Positions 1 through 5,981 are shown, counted from the first letter of the stretch. The stretch: DNA of 6,252 nt from an uncultured Chitinophagaceae bacterium (GCA_934502905.1 CAKSVK010000190.1:1-6252); one strand, 5' to 3'. The notes: a model not told the origin generated them from the letters alone. Made by a program: numbers and translations.

Positions 1-43
1 GATAGGTCGTGTATTTTTATAAACTGGATGTGAGGGAGTTACG

Positions 44-103
44 ATGAGTAAAATAAAGCAAACAGGTGATGATAAAGCAGCTTTATTTGCCGTAGAAAAA
101 TGA
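44..103 (+). pseudogene. 19-codon ORF, possible 5' stump of a truncated gene
   Basis: An ATG at 44 is preceded at suitable distance by a purine-rich GAGGGAG, a better ribosome-binding site than most genes here have. The reading frame gives MSKIKQTGDDKAALFAVEK and stops at 101-103, inside the 3' end of the convergent gene that ends at 83. The DDKAALF wording vaguely resembles the first residues of Bro-N/RhuM-like proteins common on Bacteroidota mobile elements, where such a start leads into an IRR motif. Here the frame stops instead. I infer that it may be the remnant of a gene cut off by rearrangement. It could equally be chance, and the peptide itself has no recognisable domain. Confidence 0.2.
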
Positions 104-967
104 CTGCAGGGCTTCCACGAGCTTTTTAACCGGAGGATGGCTCATCCTTAAGCGCTCGTTTTGCTCTCCCACTTTCTTTTGAAGTGTCGGGATTTTGTTG
201 TCACGGAAAGCGTCAAAGTGCAGGTGTAAAATGGTGGCAATATCCATAGCCGTGAATTTTTTGAACAGTTGTTCTGCCCTGGCCAGTTCGGGCGGAGCCT
301 GCACTTGCTGCCACAAAATCAGAAGTTGAATGATTTTTTCTTCATGGTTACGGTTATTGAGCTCGATTCGTCCGGCAGGCAGGCGCTCTGTAATAGAAGA
401 AAGCCGCTCTTCCGTTTCTGTCATGAACCTGTCTATATAGTCACCTAACTGTACGGAAAGCTTTTGCATAAATTGTTCCACTTCGGCAGGATTAAGCGCC
501 GGCTGACCTGCGAATATTTCCCGTACCTCCTGCTCCATCTCCTGTTTGATCATGCCTTTTTGAGATTCCTTCCACGCCTGCTGCTTTTCCTGAACCCATT
601 CAAAAGTCGACTGCAGCTTCTTGCGCCTAGAGTCTGCTATTTTCGTGTGCAGCCGGTCGTTCAGTTCGTAATGGAGGAACCGTAAAAAATCGTGCTGATC
701 AGGGTAGGCGGAAAAATGAAATTCCAGGAAATGGATAATATCATACCCCTGGTACTCAAATAGCTTGTTAAAAAACTCGTTGTAATACCGTGCCCTGTAC
801 GGCTCTTTTGGGAAATACAGATAGTGATCCGGTTGGTAATCGCTTATTTTATACCGGAAATACGGCACAAAATTGCCCGGTGTCCGGGAGTAAGCAGATC
901 GCCCGAAAAGATCAGCAGCCATATTGCGCAGCACCATATTACTTCTCCATTTACTAAACTTCCCCAT
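83..967 (-). CDS. Hypothetical helical protein, 294 aa, element cargo
   Basis: I do not recognise this family. The protein is soluble-looking, with no signal peptide or membrane segment. Residues 1-35 are basic. Residues 36-105 are rich in Tyr, Phe and His (PYFRYK, DHYLYF, ARYYNEFF, IIHFLEFHF, FLRFLHYEL). A charged region predicted by eye to be helical or coiled-coil covers about 108-150 (RRKKLQ through QEVREIF). A second helical half (210-294) contains FTAMDIATILHLHFDAF and ends in a Lys/Gln-rich amphipathic stretch. There are no catalytic motifs. The start at 967 gives MGKFSKW; in-frame methionines at residues 11 and 16 are alternatives, as no clear Shine-Dalgarno supports the first. It lies 131 bp downstream of the AbiEii-like gene on the same strand and has its own upstream region with a 12-bp palindrome, so it may be transcribed separately. 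By position it is accessory cargo, but a role in DNA handling or defence is only inference. Confidence 0.75.
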   Translation of the reverse strand: MGKFSKWRSNMVLRNMAADLFGRSAYSRTPGNFVPYFRYKISDYQPDHYLYFPKEPYRARYYNEFFNKLFEYQGYDIIHFLEFHFSAYPDQHDFLRFLHYELNDRLHTKIADSRRKKLQSTFEWVQEKQQAWKESQKGMIKQEMEQEVREIFAGQPALNPAEVEQFMQKLSVQLGDYIDRFMTETEERLSSITERLPAGRIELNNRNHEEKIIQLLILWQQVQAPPELARAEQLFKKFTAMDIATILHLHFDAFRDNKIPTLQKKVGEQNERLRMSHPPVKKLVEALQSFFYGK

Positions 968-1002
968 CTGTATTTATTTCATAGTTGAGTCATTAAATCC
1001 CT

Positions 1003-1014
1003 CTTAAATTTAAG
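1003..1014. promoter_or_regulatory. 12-bp perfect palindrome upstream of the 294-aa gene
   Basis: CTTAAATTTAAG is a perfect palindrome centred about 41 bases upstream of the ATG at 967, in the 131-bp gap between the two minus-strand genes. On the minus strand its TAAATTTA core also matches seven of eight positions of the Bacteroidota -7 element TAnnTTTG, but I see no convincing -33 partner at the right spacing. It could be an operator or part of the promoter. AT-rich palindromes of this length also arise by chance. Confidence 0.25.
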
Positions 1015-1098
1015 TAATTATGGAAAAATGGGATGGGTAAGGCTTGTATTGGGTATCCTCCGGCGTTAAGAGGCGTTCTTTTTCAGTTGTTTACAGCA

Positions 1099-1791
1099 TT
1101 ACAACCTCGGGCCCTTCTTTCTATCCTGGCGGATATTCCGGGACTGTTTCAATGATTGCTTCGGTTTAAAAGTCAGCTTTGGATTGGCGGCAGCCTGTTG
1201 TAACCTTTCCGATACAAGTTGCCATTCCATGGGCTTTCCTATAAAATCTATCTTTACCTCATAGTCAATATCATCATGATATAATAGCGCATTTCTCGCC
1301 AAAGGCACGTTAATATCCGGGTATTTGTTCTCACAAGCCTTTAGCATGTCTTCCAATGGCATATATTCCAGCATAGCATATATGTCAATAAAGTCTTTCA
1401 ATCTTGTTCCGTTCCCGTGTATGGCATTTAACTTCATGGCACTGATATCCAGCAATGATAACATCCTGATGCCTTCGGTTTCTTCTATTTTGCTTAGCAA
1501 AGGATATTGATGTGCAATAATATCAACTTTAACTCCGTCTATGACGCTGAAAACACCATTACTGATCGCACGGATATTTTCAACGGAATAAGAGGCTTTT
1601 AAATGTGCTTCTATCTCAGTAGACTGAAAAGCCTTGTCGGTAAAAAGATCAATATCTATGGATTTTCGATGCCCTATTCTTAATGCCAGTGCGGTACCTC
1701 CTACCAAATAAAAGGAGTTAAACGCTGGATCCTGCATAAAACGCCTGATCAGATCCAGTGTTCCCTTCTCGACTGTTTCCTGGTGTAGCAT
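1099..1791 (-). CDS. Nucleotidyltransferase, AbiEii/AbiGii toxin family
   Basis: This is a 230-residue member of the AbiEii/AbiGii group (DUF1814) of the DNA polymerase beta-like nucleotidyltransferase superfamily. The signature is clear: YLVGGTALALRIGHRKSIDIDLF at residues 28-50 gives the GG pair (31-32) and two metal-binding aspartates (D46, D48). A third acidic residue is D90 in VKVDII. The family's C-terminal motif is present as AMKLNAI (K120) and RLKDFIDIY (K132, D133, D136). The tail (205-230) is Lys/Arg-rich. Characterised relatives act as toxins that transfer nucleotides to cell targets, in one group to tRNA 3' ends; the target here is unknown. The ATG at 1791 lies inside the upstream DUF6922-like gene, a 43-bp overlap that implies translational coupling, as in type IV abortive-infection modules. 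All visible active-site residues are intact, so the protein is likely functional. I am confident of the family and less so of the toxin role in this context. Confidence 0.88.
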   Translation of the reverse strand: MLHQETVEKGTLDLIRRFMQDPAFNSFYLVGGTALALRIGHRKSIDIDLFTDKAFQSTEIEAHLKASYSVENIRAISNGVFSVIDGVKVDIIAHQYPLLSKIEETEGIRMLSLLDISAMKLNAIHGNGTRLKDFIDIYAMLEYMPLEDMLKACENKYPDINVPLARNALLYHDDIDYEVKIDFIGKPMEWQLVSERLQQAAANPKLTFKPKQSLKQSRNIRQDRKKGPRL

Positions 1792-2099
1792 AACAAATCC
1801 TCCTTCCTTAGATTGAAATAATTACAGGCATCCTCTATGGCAAAATCCGGCAGGTATTTTATTTCATGCAGAAGGGCATTTACAATATTAGCCTGTCCGT
1901 AGAAATCCAGCATTTCCTGCCAATCGTCTGCATTTCCCCGTTCAATCACCCTTGCAATAATATTGCGATAACCACCCACCCAATCTATTTCATCATAACG
2001 CTGATCCCAAAACAAATGCTTTGGAAGATTTGGCTTTAAAGCAGCATCAGTTTGCTTCCCGTCCTTTTGAACACTTGATATACTATTCGGATTCTTCAT
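1749..2099 (-). CDS. DUF6922-like protein, putative antitoxin/partner of AbiEii
   Basis: This is a small acidic protein with a domain starting LPKHLFWDQRYDEIDW and ending YFNLRKEDLLCYTRKQS..HW. I recognise that pattern as the DUF6922 family, found mostly in Bacteroidota and often directly upstream of AbiEii-like genes. The middle (IIARVIERGNADDWQEML) looks helical and no catalytic motif is visible. It is not the winged-helix AbiEi antitoxin of the classical AbiE system. Because it precedes and overlaps the nucleotidyltransferase by 43 bp, I infer that it is the antitoxin or regulatory partner. I chose the ATG at 2099 (MKNPNSISS, 116 aa), which leaves about 23 residues before the domain. An upstream in-frame ATG at 2135 would give 128 aa and has an AGGAG about 15 bases before it, rather far. 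The integrase stop lies 72 bp upstream, so read-through from the integrase promoter is possible. Confidence 0.72.
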   Translation of the reverse strand: MKNPNSISSVQKDGKQTDAALKPNLPKHLFWDQRYDEIDWVGGYRNIIARVIERGNADDWQEMLDFYGQANIVNALLHEIKYLPDFAIEDACNYFNLRKEDLLCYTRKQSRREHWI

Positions 2100-2137
2100 T
2101 ATCCATAAAGTTACACATAAATGGCGGTTGTTCATAG

Positions 2138-2151
2138 GCTATTTTTATAGC
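2138..2151. promoter_or_regulatory. Inverted repeat between integrase and antitoxin genes
   Basis: GCTAT-TTTT-ATAGC is a 5-bp inverted repeat with a 4-base loop in the short gap between the integrase stop (2172) and the DUF6922-like start. On the minus strand it overlaps the AGGAG that would serve the 2135 start. Toxin-antitoxin operons are often autoregulated through an inverted repeat in this position, so an operator is plausible. It lacks a following U-run on the minus strand, so a terminator is unlikely. Confidence 0.25.
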
Positions 2152-2171
2152 TCCTGGTAAATAAACTACCG

Positions 2172-3584
2172 CTAAGCCGGCTCCATCGTTGATCCGGAAC
2201 CGATCGCTATATCAAGTGACTGACTATGCGTCTCATCCTCTATTCCTTGCTTCTTAAATGCGGTCAGTCTGCCGGCAAGTTCCTTTTTTAACTCACTTCC
2301 AAAGCTATCCAGGTAATTTTCCGTGGTTTTTAGATCGGTGTGCCCCAATGCTTCCTGGATATATTCCGTACTTGCTCCGGCACGCTTCAAAACAGTCGAG
2401 AAAGTATGGCGGGCAACATAAGTGGTTGTTTTCTTTGAAATTCCCAGTTTTGCAGCAATCCTGCGCATCCATTCATTAACGAAACTTACAAATAATTGCA
2501 CAAGTTCATATTGACGAAGGGGAGATAGTCCCGGCTCCAGAATAGGAAAGATGTAGTTATTGGGATTTTTATCCTTGTTACCCCTGCGGTCAATTATCTC
2601 CCACATATCTTCTGTAATATAAACTATGATAGGCTTGGGATCAGACCGCATCGTGTTTTCTGTTTTAGCTCTTTCGAAGATCAGTTGTTCACCCTGAATA
2701 TTCTTGTACTTAAGAAAGGCAAGGTCTTTTATATTTATGCCATTGGCGAAATAACAGAATAACCAGAAATCTTTTCCTTTCTGTTCACTGGGCTGCTGCG
2801 GGTCACACTTGTAATAGTATATCTTTTCAACTTCGGATAATTCCAGTGCTTTTTTGACATTTCTGGAAGTGGGGATCCTGTATTTCCGTTTTCCGAATGG
2901 ATAACACTTTTCTTTCCTGATTATTCCGTTTGCAGCAGCTTCATTAAATATTGCCCGCAAGGCTCGCAAGTAAATACCTATTGTAGATCGGGATAGTTCC
3001 TTATTCTTTTGAACCTGCTCATATTGTTTTAGATAACTGACAGTAACATCAGCAAATCTTACGTTTCCGTTGAATTTTTTAAGGGAAACATAACTGCTAT
3101 GGTAGTTGGATGCAGTACCGATGCGTCCTTCCTGCAGCAAACTTTTTATGAAGGAAAGATAAACACTCCCAATGGTAACGGGTTCAGGGGCTTCATCGGT
3201 AAGAATAGGGAATTTTTTATAAAACGGTGTGTAATCAAACTTACTGATTTCCGGGATCGGGCATTTCTCCACAAACTTTTTTTGCTCAAAAGAAGTGTTG
3301 TTAACAATATAATCCCTTTCAAACTCTGAAAAGCTAAATGGATCGAATTCCTGAATGGTATTACCTGCAGTTCTTTCAATTTCCTGTAATTTGGCTTTCA
3401 TGACCTGCAAATCGATACTTAATCTGGGAGCGGAGAGTTTGTCGTAGTCTTCCTTTGATAAACTAAAAACAGTGGGGTAATACCTGGTACTTCTTTCATG
3501 CGTAACCCTTAGTTTAATTGGGTAGGTGTTTGTTTTCTTTTTGATTCTTCTTGTGTCAAAAAAGATCGCAATTGTGACTGCCAT
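2172..3584 (-). CDS. Site-specific tyrosine recombinase (element integrase)
   Basis: This 470-residue tyrosine recombinase has the length and layout of Bacteroidota mobile-element integrases. It comprises an N-terminal arm-binding region (about 1-90, starting FFDTRRIKKKTNTYPIKLRVT), a SAM-like core-binding domain (about 138-225, LSFIKSLL through RAIFNEAA) and a catalytic domain (about 245-440). Visible catalytic elements are K307 in FERAKTE, R392 in TYVARHTFST, H415 in LGHTD and the nucleophile Y424 in TTENYL. Two positions are atypical. Where the first arginine normally sits (G-L-R) the sequence reads ANGINIKDLA, with Asn at 284. The HxxR histidine is Tyr389, the usual form in this group. 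IntDOT of CTnDOT also lacks the first arginine yet is active. The gene starts about 190 bp from a tRNA 3' fragment and reads away from it, as expected for an integrase beside its attachment site. The last 25 residues look disordered. It probably catalyses integration and, with an excision factor not seen here, excision. Confidence 0.93.
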   Translation of the reverse strand: MAVTIAIFFDTRRIKKKTNTYPIKLRVTHERSTRYYPTVFSLSKEDYDKLSAPRLSIDLQVMKAKLQEIERTAGNTIQEFDPFSFSEFERDYIVNNTSFEQKKFVEKCPIPEISKFDYTPFYKKFPILTDEAPEPVTIGSVYLSFIKSLLQEGRIGTASNYHSSYVSLKKFNGNVRFADVTVSYLKQYEQVQKNKELSRSTIGIYLRALRAIFNEAAANGIIRKEKCYPFGKRKYRIPTSRNVKKALELSEVEKIYYYKCDPQQPSEQKGKDFWLFCYFANGINIKDLAFLKYKNIQGEQLIFERAKTENTMRSDPKPIIVYITEDMWEIIDRRGNKDKNPNNYIFPILEPGLSPLRQYELVQLFVSFVNEWMRRIAAKLGISKKTTTYVARHTFSTVLKRAGASTEYIQEALGHTDLKTTENYLDSFGSELKKELAGRLTAFKKQGIEDETHSQSLDIAIGSGSTMEPA

Positions 3585-3627
3585 AACCTATAAGTTTTTC
3601 ATTTTCACTAATCTTTCCTGCTGAAAA

Positions 3628-3649
3628 TTTGCAAACAATTTGCAAACAA
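3628..3649. repeat. Perfect tandem 11-bp repeat upstream of integrase
   Basis: Two head-to-tail copies of TTTGCAAACAA (3628-3638 and 3639-3649) abut without a gap. Each contains the palindrome TTTGCAAA, and the period of 11 bp is close to one helical turn, so a protein bound to both copies would sit on the same DNA face. They lie 44-65 bp upstream of the integrase start and 127-148 bp from the tRNA fragment. I infer that they are arm-type integrase sites, excision-factor sites or an operator for the integrase promoter. Confidence 0.5.
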
Positions 3650-3661
3650 ACCAGGGTTAAA

Positions 3662-3675
3662 CGGCTTAAAAGCCG
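3662..3675. repeat. Hairpin in the integrase-attachment interval
   Basis: CGGCTTAAAAGCCG can form a 5- to 6-bp stem with a 2- to 4-base loop. It stands between the tandem 11-bp repeats and the tRNA fragment in otherwise AT-rich DNA. No U-run follows on either strand, so it is not a good terminator. It may be a protein-binding site of the attachment region. Confidence 0.3.
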
Positions 3676-3743
3676 GAAAACCCAAAATAATGAAAATCCT
3701 ATAAATTATTGAAAATTAAATAGTTAAGTTAAGATCAGTAAGA

Positions 3744-3761
3744 ATGGATTTAAAACCATTA
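3744..3761. repeat. Inverted repeat AATGG...CCATT near element end
   Basis: AATGG and CCATT flank the 8-base loop ATTTAAAA, ending about 15 bases before the tRNA fragment. The position just inside the inferred element boundary suggests a recombinase or accessory-protein site. It superficially resembles a tRNA-Leu(TAA) anticodon arm with one base missing, but no other parts of such a tRNA are present. Confidence 0.25.
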
Positions 3762-3775
3762 GCCTATTGAATCGC

Positions 3776-3817
3776 CTACGGATCAAAAGGTTTCAGGTTT
3801 GAATCCTGACGGGGTCA
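3776..3817 (+). other. Attachment site: displaced 3' fragment of tRNA-Arg(ACG)
   Basis: In order, this stretch holds an anticodon loop CTACGGA with T33 and anticodon ACG at 3778-3780, the 3' anticodon-stem strand TCAAA (3783-3787), a variable loop AGGTT, a T arm with perfect stem TCAGG/CCTGA (3793-3809) around loop TTTGAAT, a 3' acceptor strand CGGGGTC (3810-3816) and discriminator A3817. A complete gene would need GACCCCG and a D arm upstream, and neither occurs. The fragment begins in the anticodon loop, a usual crossover point for tRNA-targeting tyrosine recombinases. The adjacent integrase points away from it and a terminator follows at 3842. I infer that it is the original tRNA 3' end pushed aside by integration, with the core site within it. 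The Arg identity rests on the loop alone. The T loop carries T where C56 is almost invariant, consistent with decay. Confidence 0.7.
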
Positions 3818-3841
3818 CGAAAGGGTAACTTACCATACACG

Positions 3842-3870
3842 AAAATCAGTCATAACAGACTGATTTTTTT
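3842..3870 (+). terminator. Intrinsic terminator, probably of the original tRNA gene
   Basis: AAAATCAGTC (3842-3851) and GACTGATTTT (3858-3867) form a perfect 10-bp stem around the 6-base loop ATAACA, and the 3' arm runs into TTT for a run of seven T. It lies 25 bases after the tRNA fragment on the same strand, so I read it as the terminator the tRNA gene had before the element entered. It also insulates uxaA from element transcripts. Confidence 0.85.
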
Positions 3871-3937
3871 ATTTGGGGTACGACGGGGAAATACCTGAAT
3901 TTTATTAAAAACAAAACATTATGACCACCACCTTGAT

Positions 3938-3945
3938 CCGATCGG
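3938..3945. promoter_or_regulatory. Short palindrome CCGATCGG in the uxaA leader
   Basis: A GC-rich 8-bp palindrome stands out in an AT-rich 280-bp leader and is loosely framed by CCTTG (3931-3935) and CAAGG (3953-3957). CG-centred palindromes are typical operator cores for LacI-type sugar regulators, which often control uronate genes. It lies over 200 bp from the uxaA start, so the assignment is weak. Confidence 0.2.
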
Positions 3946-4024
3946 GTACACACAAGGATAAATTTTAATAAATCTCTCCATTCATCTAAAAACCAATATA
4001 TTACAACAAATATATTTTAATGGG

Positions 4025-4080
4025 CGGAATACCCGGTAAAATTCCGTTTACCTGTTACACATATAGAGCAGTATCGGAAT
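4025..4080. promoter_or_regulatory. Candidate operator cluster upstream of uxaA
   Basis: CGGAAT (4025-4030) and ATTCCG (4041-4046) form an inverted repeat with a 10-bp spacer, and a third CGGAAT half-site lies at 4075-4080. Interlocked with these, GGTAAA (4035-4040) and TTTACC (4047-4052) form a second inverted repeat. The group sits 73-128 bp before the uxaA ATG. A weak -7-like TAATTTAG follows at 4104-4111, without a clear -33 element. Binding of a uronate-responsive repressor or activator is plausible, though no regulator gene is in the window. Confidence 0.35.
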
Positions 4081-4152
4081 CTCTTAATCATCTCTGCTTT
4101 TAGTAATTTAGCTTATTCAACATCCACTTCTTACTAAAGAACAACATATAAG

Positions 4153-5796
4153 ATGAAAGCGCGGGTATTAAAGATCCATCAGAAAGATAATGTTTTGGTT
4201 GCCCTGACCAACCTCAAAAAAGGGGAGCTGATCGCACATGACGGTAATGAATACACATTGCTGGACGACGTAGATGCCAAGCACAAATTTTTCATAACGG
4301 ACCTGAAAGCCGGTGACCCTGTATATATGTACGGGGTACTGGTAGGTAAAGTTCAGTTTGATGTACAAAAGGGTAACCGCATGACCACGGACAATACCAA
4401 ACATGCGGCAGAGCCTTATGCCTACCGTGGGGTAAAATACGAATGGCAGGCACCGGATGTGTCAAAATTTGCCGGGCGTACTTTTAATGGTTATCACAGG
4501 AGCGACGGGCGGGTGGGCACTGCCAATTACTGGTTGTTTTTACCCACTGTTTTTTGTGAGAACCGCAACCTGGACGTGATCCGGGAGGCACTTCATAACG
4601 AGCTGGGATATGCGGTATCGGATAAGTACAAGTCGTACACCCGTTACCTGGTAGATGCGTATAAAGAAGGACAGAACCTGGATATGGTAGACATCAGTGC
4701 GCTGCAGCCGGATCCTAAGCAAAGAAGAGTGTTTAAAAATATTGATGGTATCAAATTCCTGAACCACCAGATGGGATGCGGTGGCACCCGCCAGGATGCC
4801 AAAACCCTGGGTGAACTGCTGGCCGCTTATTCCGATCACCCTAATGTAGGTGGTATTACCGTGCTGAGCCTGGGTTGCCAGAACCTGCAGGTGCAGGACT
4901 ACCTGAAATACCTGAAAGAAAGAAACCCCGCTTTTGACAAGCCGTTGCTGGTATTTGAACAGCAGCAATCGCAAAGTGAAGAGCAACTGGTGGCGGAAGC
5001 CATCCGCAAAACATTTGAAGGTCTTACGGAGCTGAATAAGCTGGAAAGAAAACCAGCTCCCCTGTCGGAAATGGTGGTAGGGGTAAAATGTGGCGGCAGC
5101 GACGGGTTCAGCGGTATCTCGGCTAATCCGGCCGTAGGATATTGTGCTGATCTGCTGGTAGGATTAGGGGCAAAAGTATTGCTGGCGGAGTTTCCCGAGT
5201 TATGTGGTGCCGAGCAGGAATTGATAGACCGCTCTGTAGATGAGGCTACCGCCACAAAATTCATTACCCTGATGCGCAGCTATGATGAGCTGGCACATAA
5301 GGTAGGATCCGGTTTTCACGCCAATCCTTCTCCCGGTAATATCAAGGACGGTCTCATAACAGATGCCATCAAATCTACGGGCGCGGCCAAAAAAGGCGGC
5401 ACTTCCCCTGTGGTAGATGTGCTGGACTATACCGAAAGAGCAAAAAAAACCGGGCTAAGCCTGGTTTGTACGCCCGGGAATGATGTAGAAGCCACCACGG
5501 GAAAAACAGCTTCCGGTACTACACTGATCCTTTTCACTACCGGATTAGGTACGCCCACCGGAAACCCGGTATGCCCCACTATCAAGGTTGCTACCAATTC
5601 ATCGCTGGCCAGACGTATGGGTGATATCATCGATATCGATACCGGTGGCATTATTGAAGGGGAGAAAACCATTGAGCAGATGGGTGAAGAGATACTGGAA
5701 TATTGCATTAAGGCAGCCAGTGGGGAAGTGATCCCGAAAGCTGTACAGCTTAACCAGGATGATTTCATCCCCTGGAAAAGAGGAGTTTCGTTGTAG
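4153..5796 (+). CDS. uxaA: Altronate dehydratase (UxaA family)
   Basis: This enzyme dehydrates D-altronate to 2-keto-3-deoxy-D-gluconate, the third step of the isomerase route for D-galacturonate from pectin. It is cytoplasmic and metal-dependent (typically Fe2+ or Mn2+). The 547-residue protein has both family parts: an N-terminal SAF domain (about 9-80, HQKDNVLVALTNLKKGELI) and the catalytic UxaA/GarD region from about 107 (GRTFNGYHRSDGRVGTANYW). Conserved blocks include MGCGGT (207-212), KCGGSDGFSG (312-321), FPELCGAEQE (347-356), CTPGNDVEATTG (439-450) and GLGTPTGNPVCP (464-475), with several conserved cysteines as possible metal ligands. It is longer than the roughly 495-residue E. coli UxaA, as usual in Bacteroidota. 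The 4153 start retains the whole SAF domain, though only a weak AAAGAA precedes it. The related galactarate dehydratase is the main alternative. No other uronate gene is adjacent, so it appears monocistronic here. It lies outside the inferred element boundary. Confidence 0.92.
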   Translation: MKARVLKIHQKDNVLVALTNLKKGELIAHDGNEYTLLDDVDAKHKFFITDLKAGDPVYMYGVLVGKVQFDVQKGNRMTTDNTKHAAEPYAYRGVKYEWQAPDVSKFAGRTFNGYHRSDGRVGTANYWLFLPTVFCENRNLDVIREALHNELGYAVSDKYKSYTRYLVDAYKEGQNLDMVDISALQPDPKQRRVFKNIDGIKFLNHQMGCGGTRQDAKTLGELLAAYSDHPNVGGITVLSLGCQNLQVQDYLKYLKERNPAFDKPLLVFEQQQSQSEEQLVAEAIRKTFEGLTELNKLERKPAPLSEMVVGVKCGGSDGFSGISANPAVGYCADLLVGLGAKVLLAEFPELCGAEQELIDRSVDEATATKFITLMRSYDELAHKVGSGFHANPSPGNIKDGLITDAIKSTGAAKKGGTSPVVDVLDYTERAKKTGLSLVCTPGNDVEATTGKTASGTTLILFTTGLGTPTGNPVCPTIKVATNSSLARRMGDIIDIDTGGIIEGEKTIEQMGEEILEYCIKAASGEVIPKAVQLNQDDFIPWKRGVSL

Positions 5797-5860
5797 CTAT
5801 CGCATTCCTGAATAAAGAAAGACAGACTATGACCGGGTTTCAACAGCATGTAAAGGGCAG

Positions 5861-5938
5861 CACAAAGGCCCGCAAAGAAAGAAACGTTCCTGAAAGGAGA
5901 TTTGCGTTCCCTGCGCTTCATGGCCGCTTCGCGTGAAA
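5861..5938. repeat. Degraded GCAAAG-type interspersed inverted repeat
   Basis: The left part reads CACAAAGGCCCGCAAAG and the right part carries TTTGCGTT, CCTGCGCTTC and CGCTTCGCGTG, approximately its reverse complement. CGCAAA (5871-5876) pairs exactly with TTTGCG (5901-5906), and an inner TCCT-GAA-AGGA hairpin occupies 5888-5898. Intergenic repeats built from GCAAAG/CTTTGC words are, from general knowledge, scattered through many Bacteroidota genomes. This would be a mutated copy. Both strands have short ORFs across it, none convincing. Confidence 0.4.
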
Positions 5939-5981
5939 AGGGCTGCTACACTTTACAATTCTTTTTCCATCCATATAAACA

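Noticed and set aside
83..967. RteC-like regulator of conjugative transposons
   Set aside because: Length and a Phe/Tyr-rich helical style are roughly similar, but the RteC signature segments are not visible.
3628..3649. Start of a CRISPR array
   Set aside because: Only two 11-bp units in direct contact, with no spacers and no cas genes.
3731..3817. A complete tRNA gene ending at 3817
   Set aside because: No GACCCCG partner for the CGGGGTC acceptor strand and no D arm lie upstream; bases before 3776 do not pair as a 5' anticodon stem at the right place.
5427..5921. 164-codon minus-strand ORF overlapping the end of uxaA
   Set aside because: Most of it is the antisense of conserved uxaA blocks; the remainder reads the GCAAAG-type repeat.
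5829..5936. 35-codon ORF after uxaA
   Set aside because: It runs through the degraded inverted repeat, has no good ribosome-binding site and gives a peptide without recognisable features.
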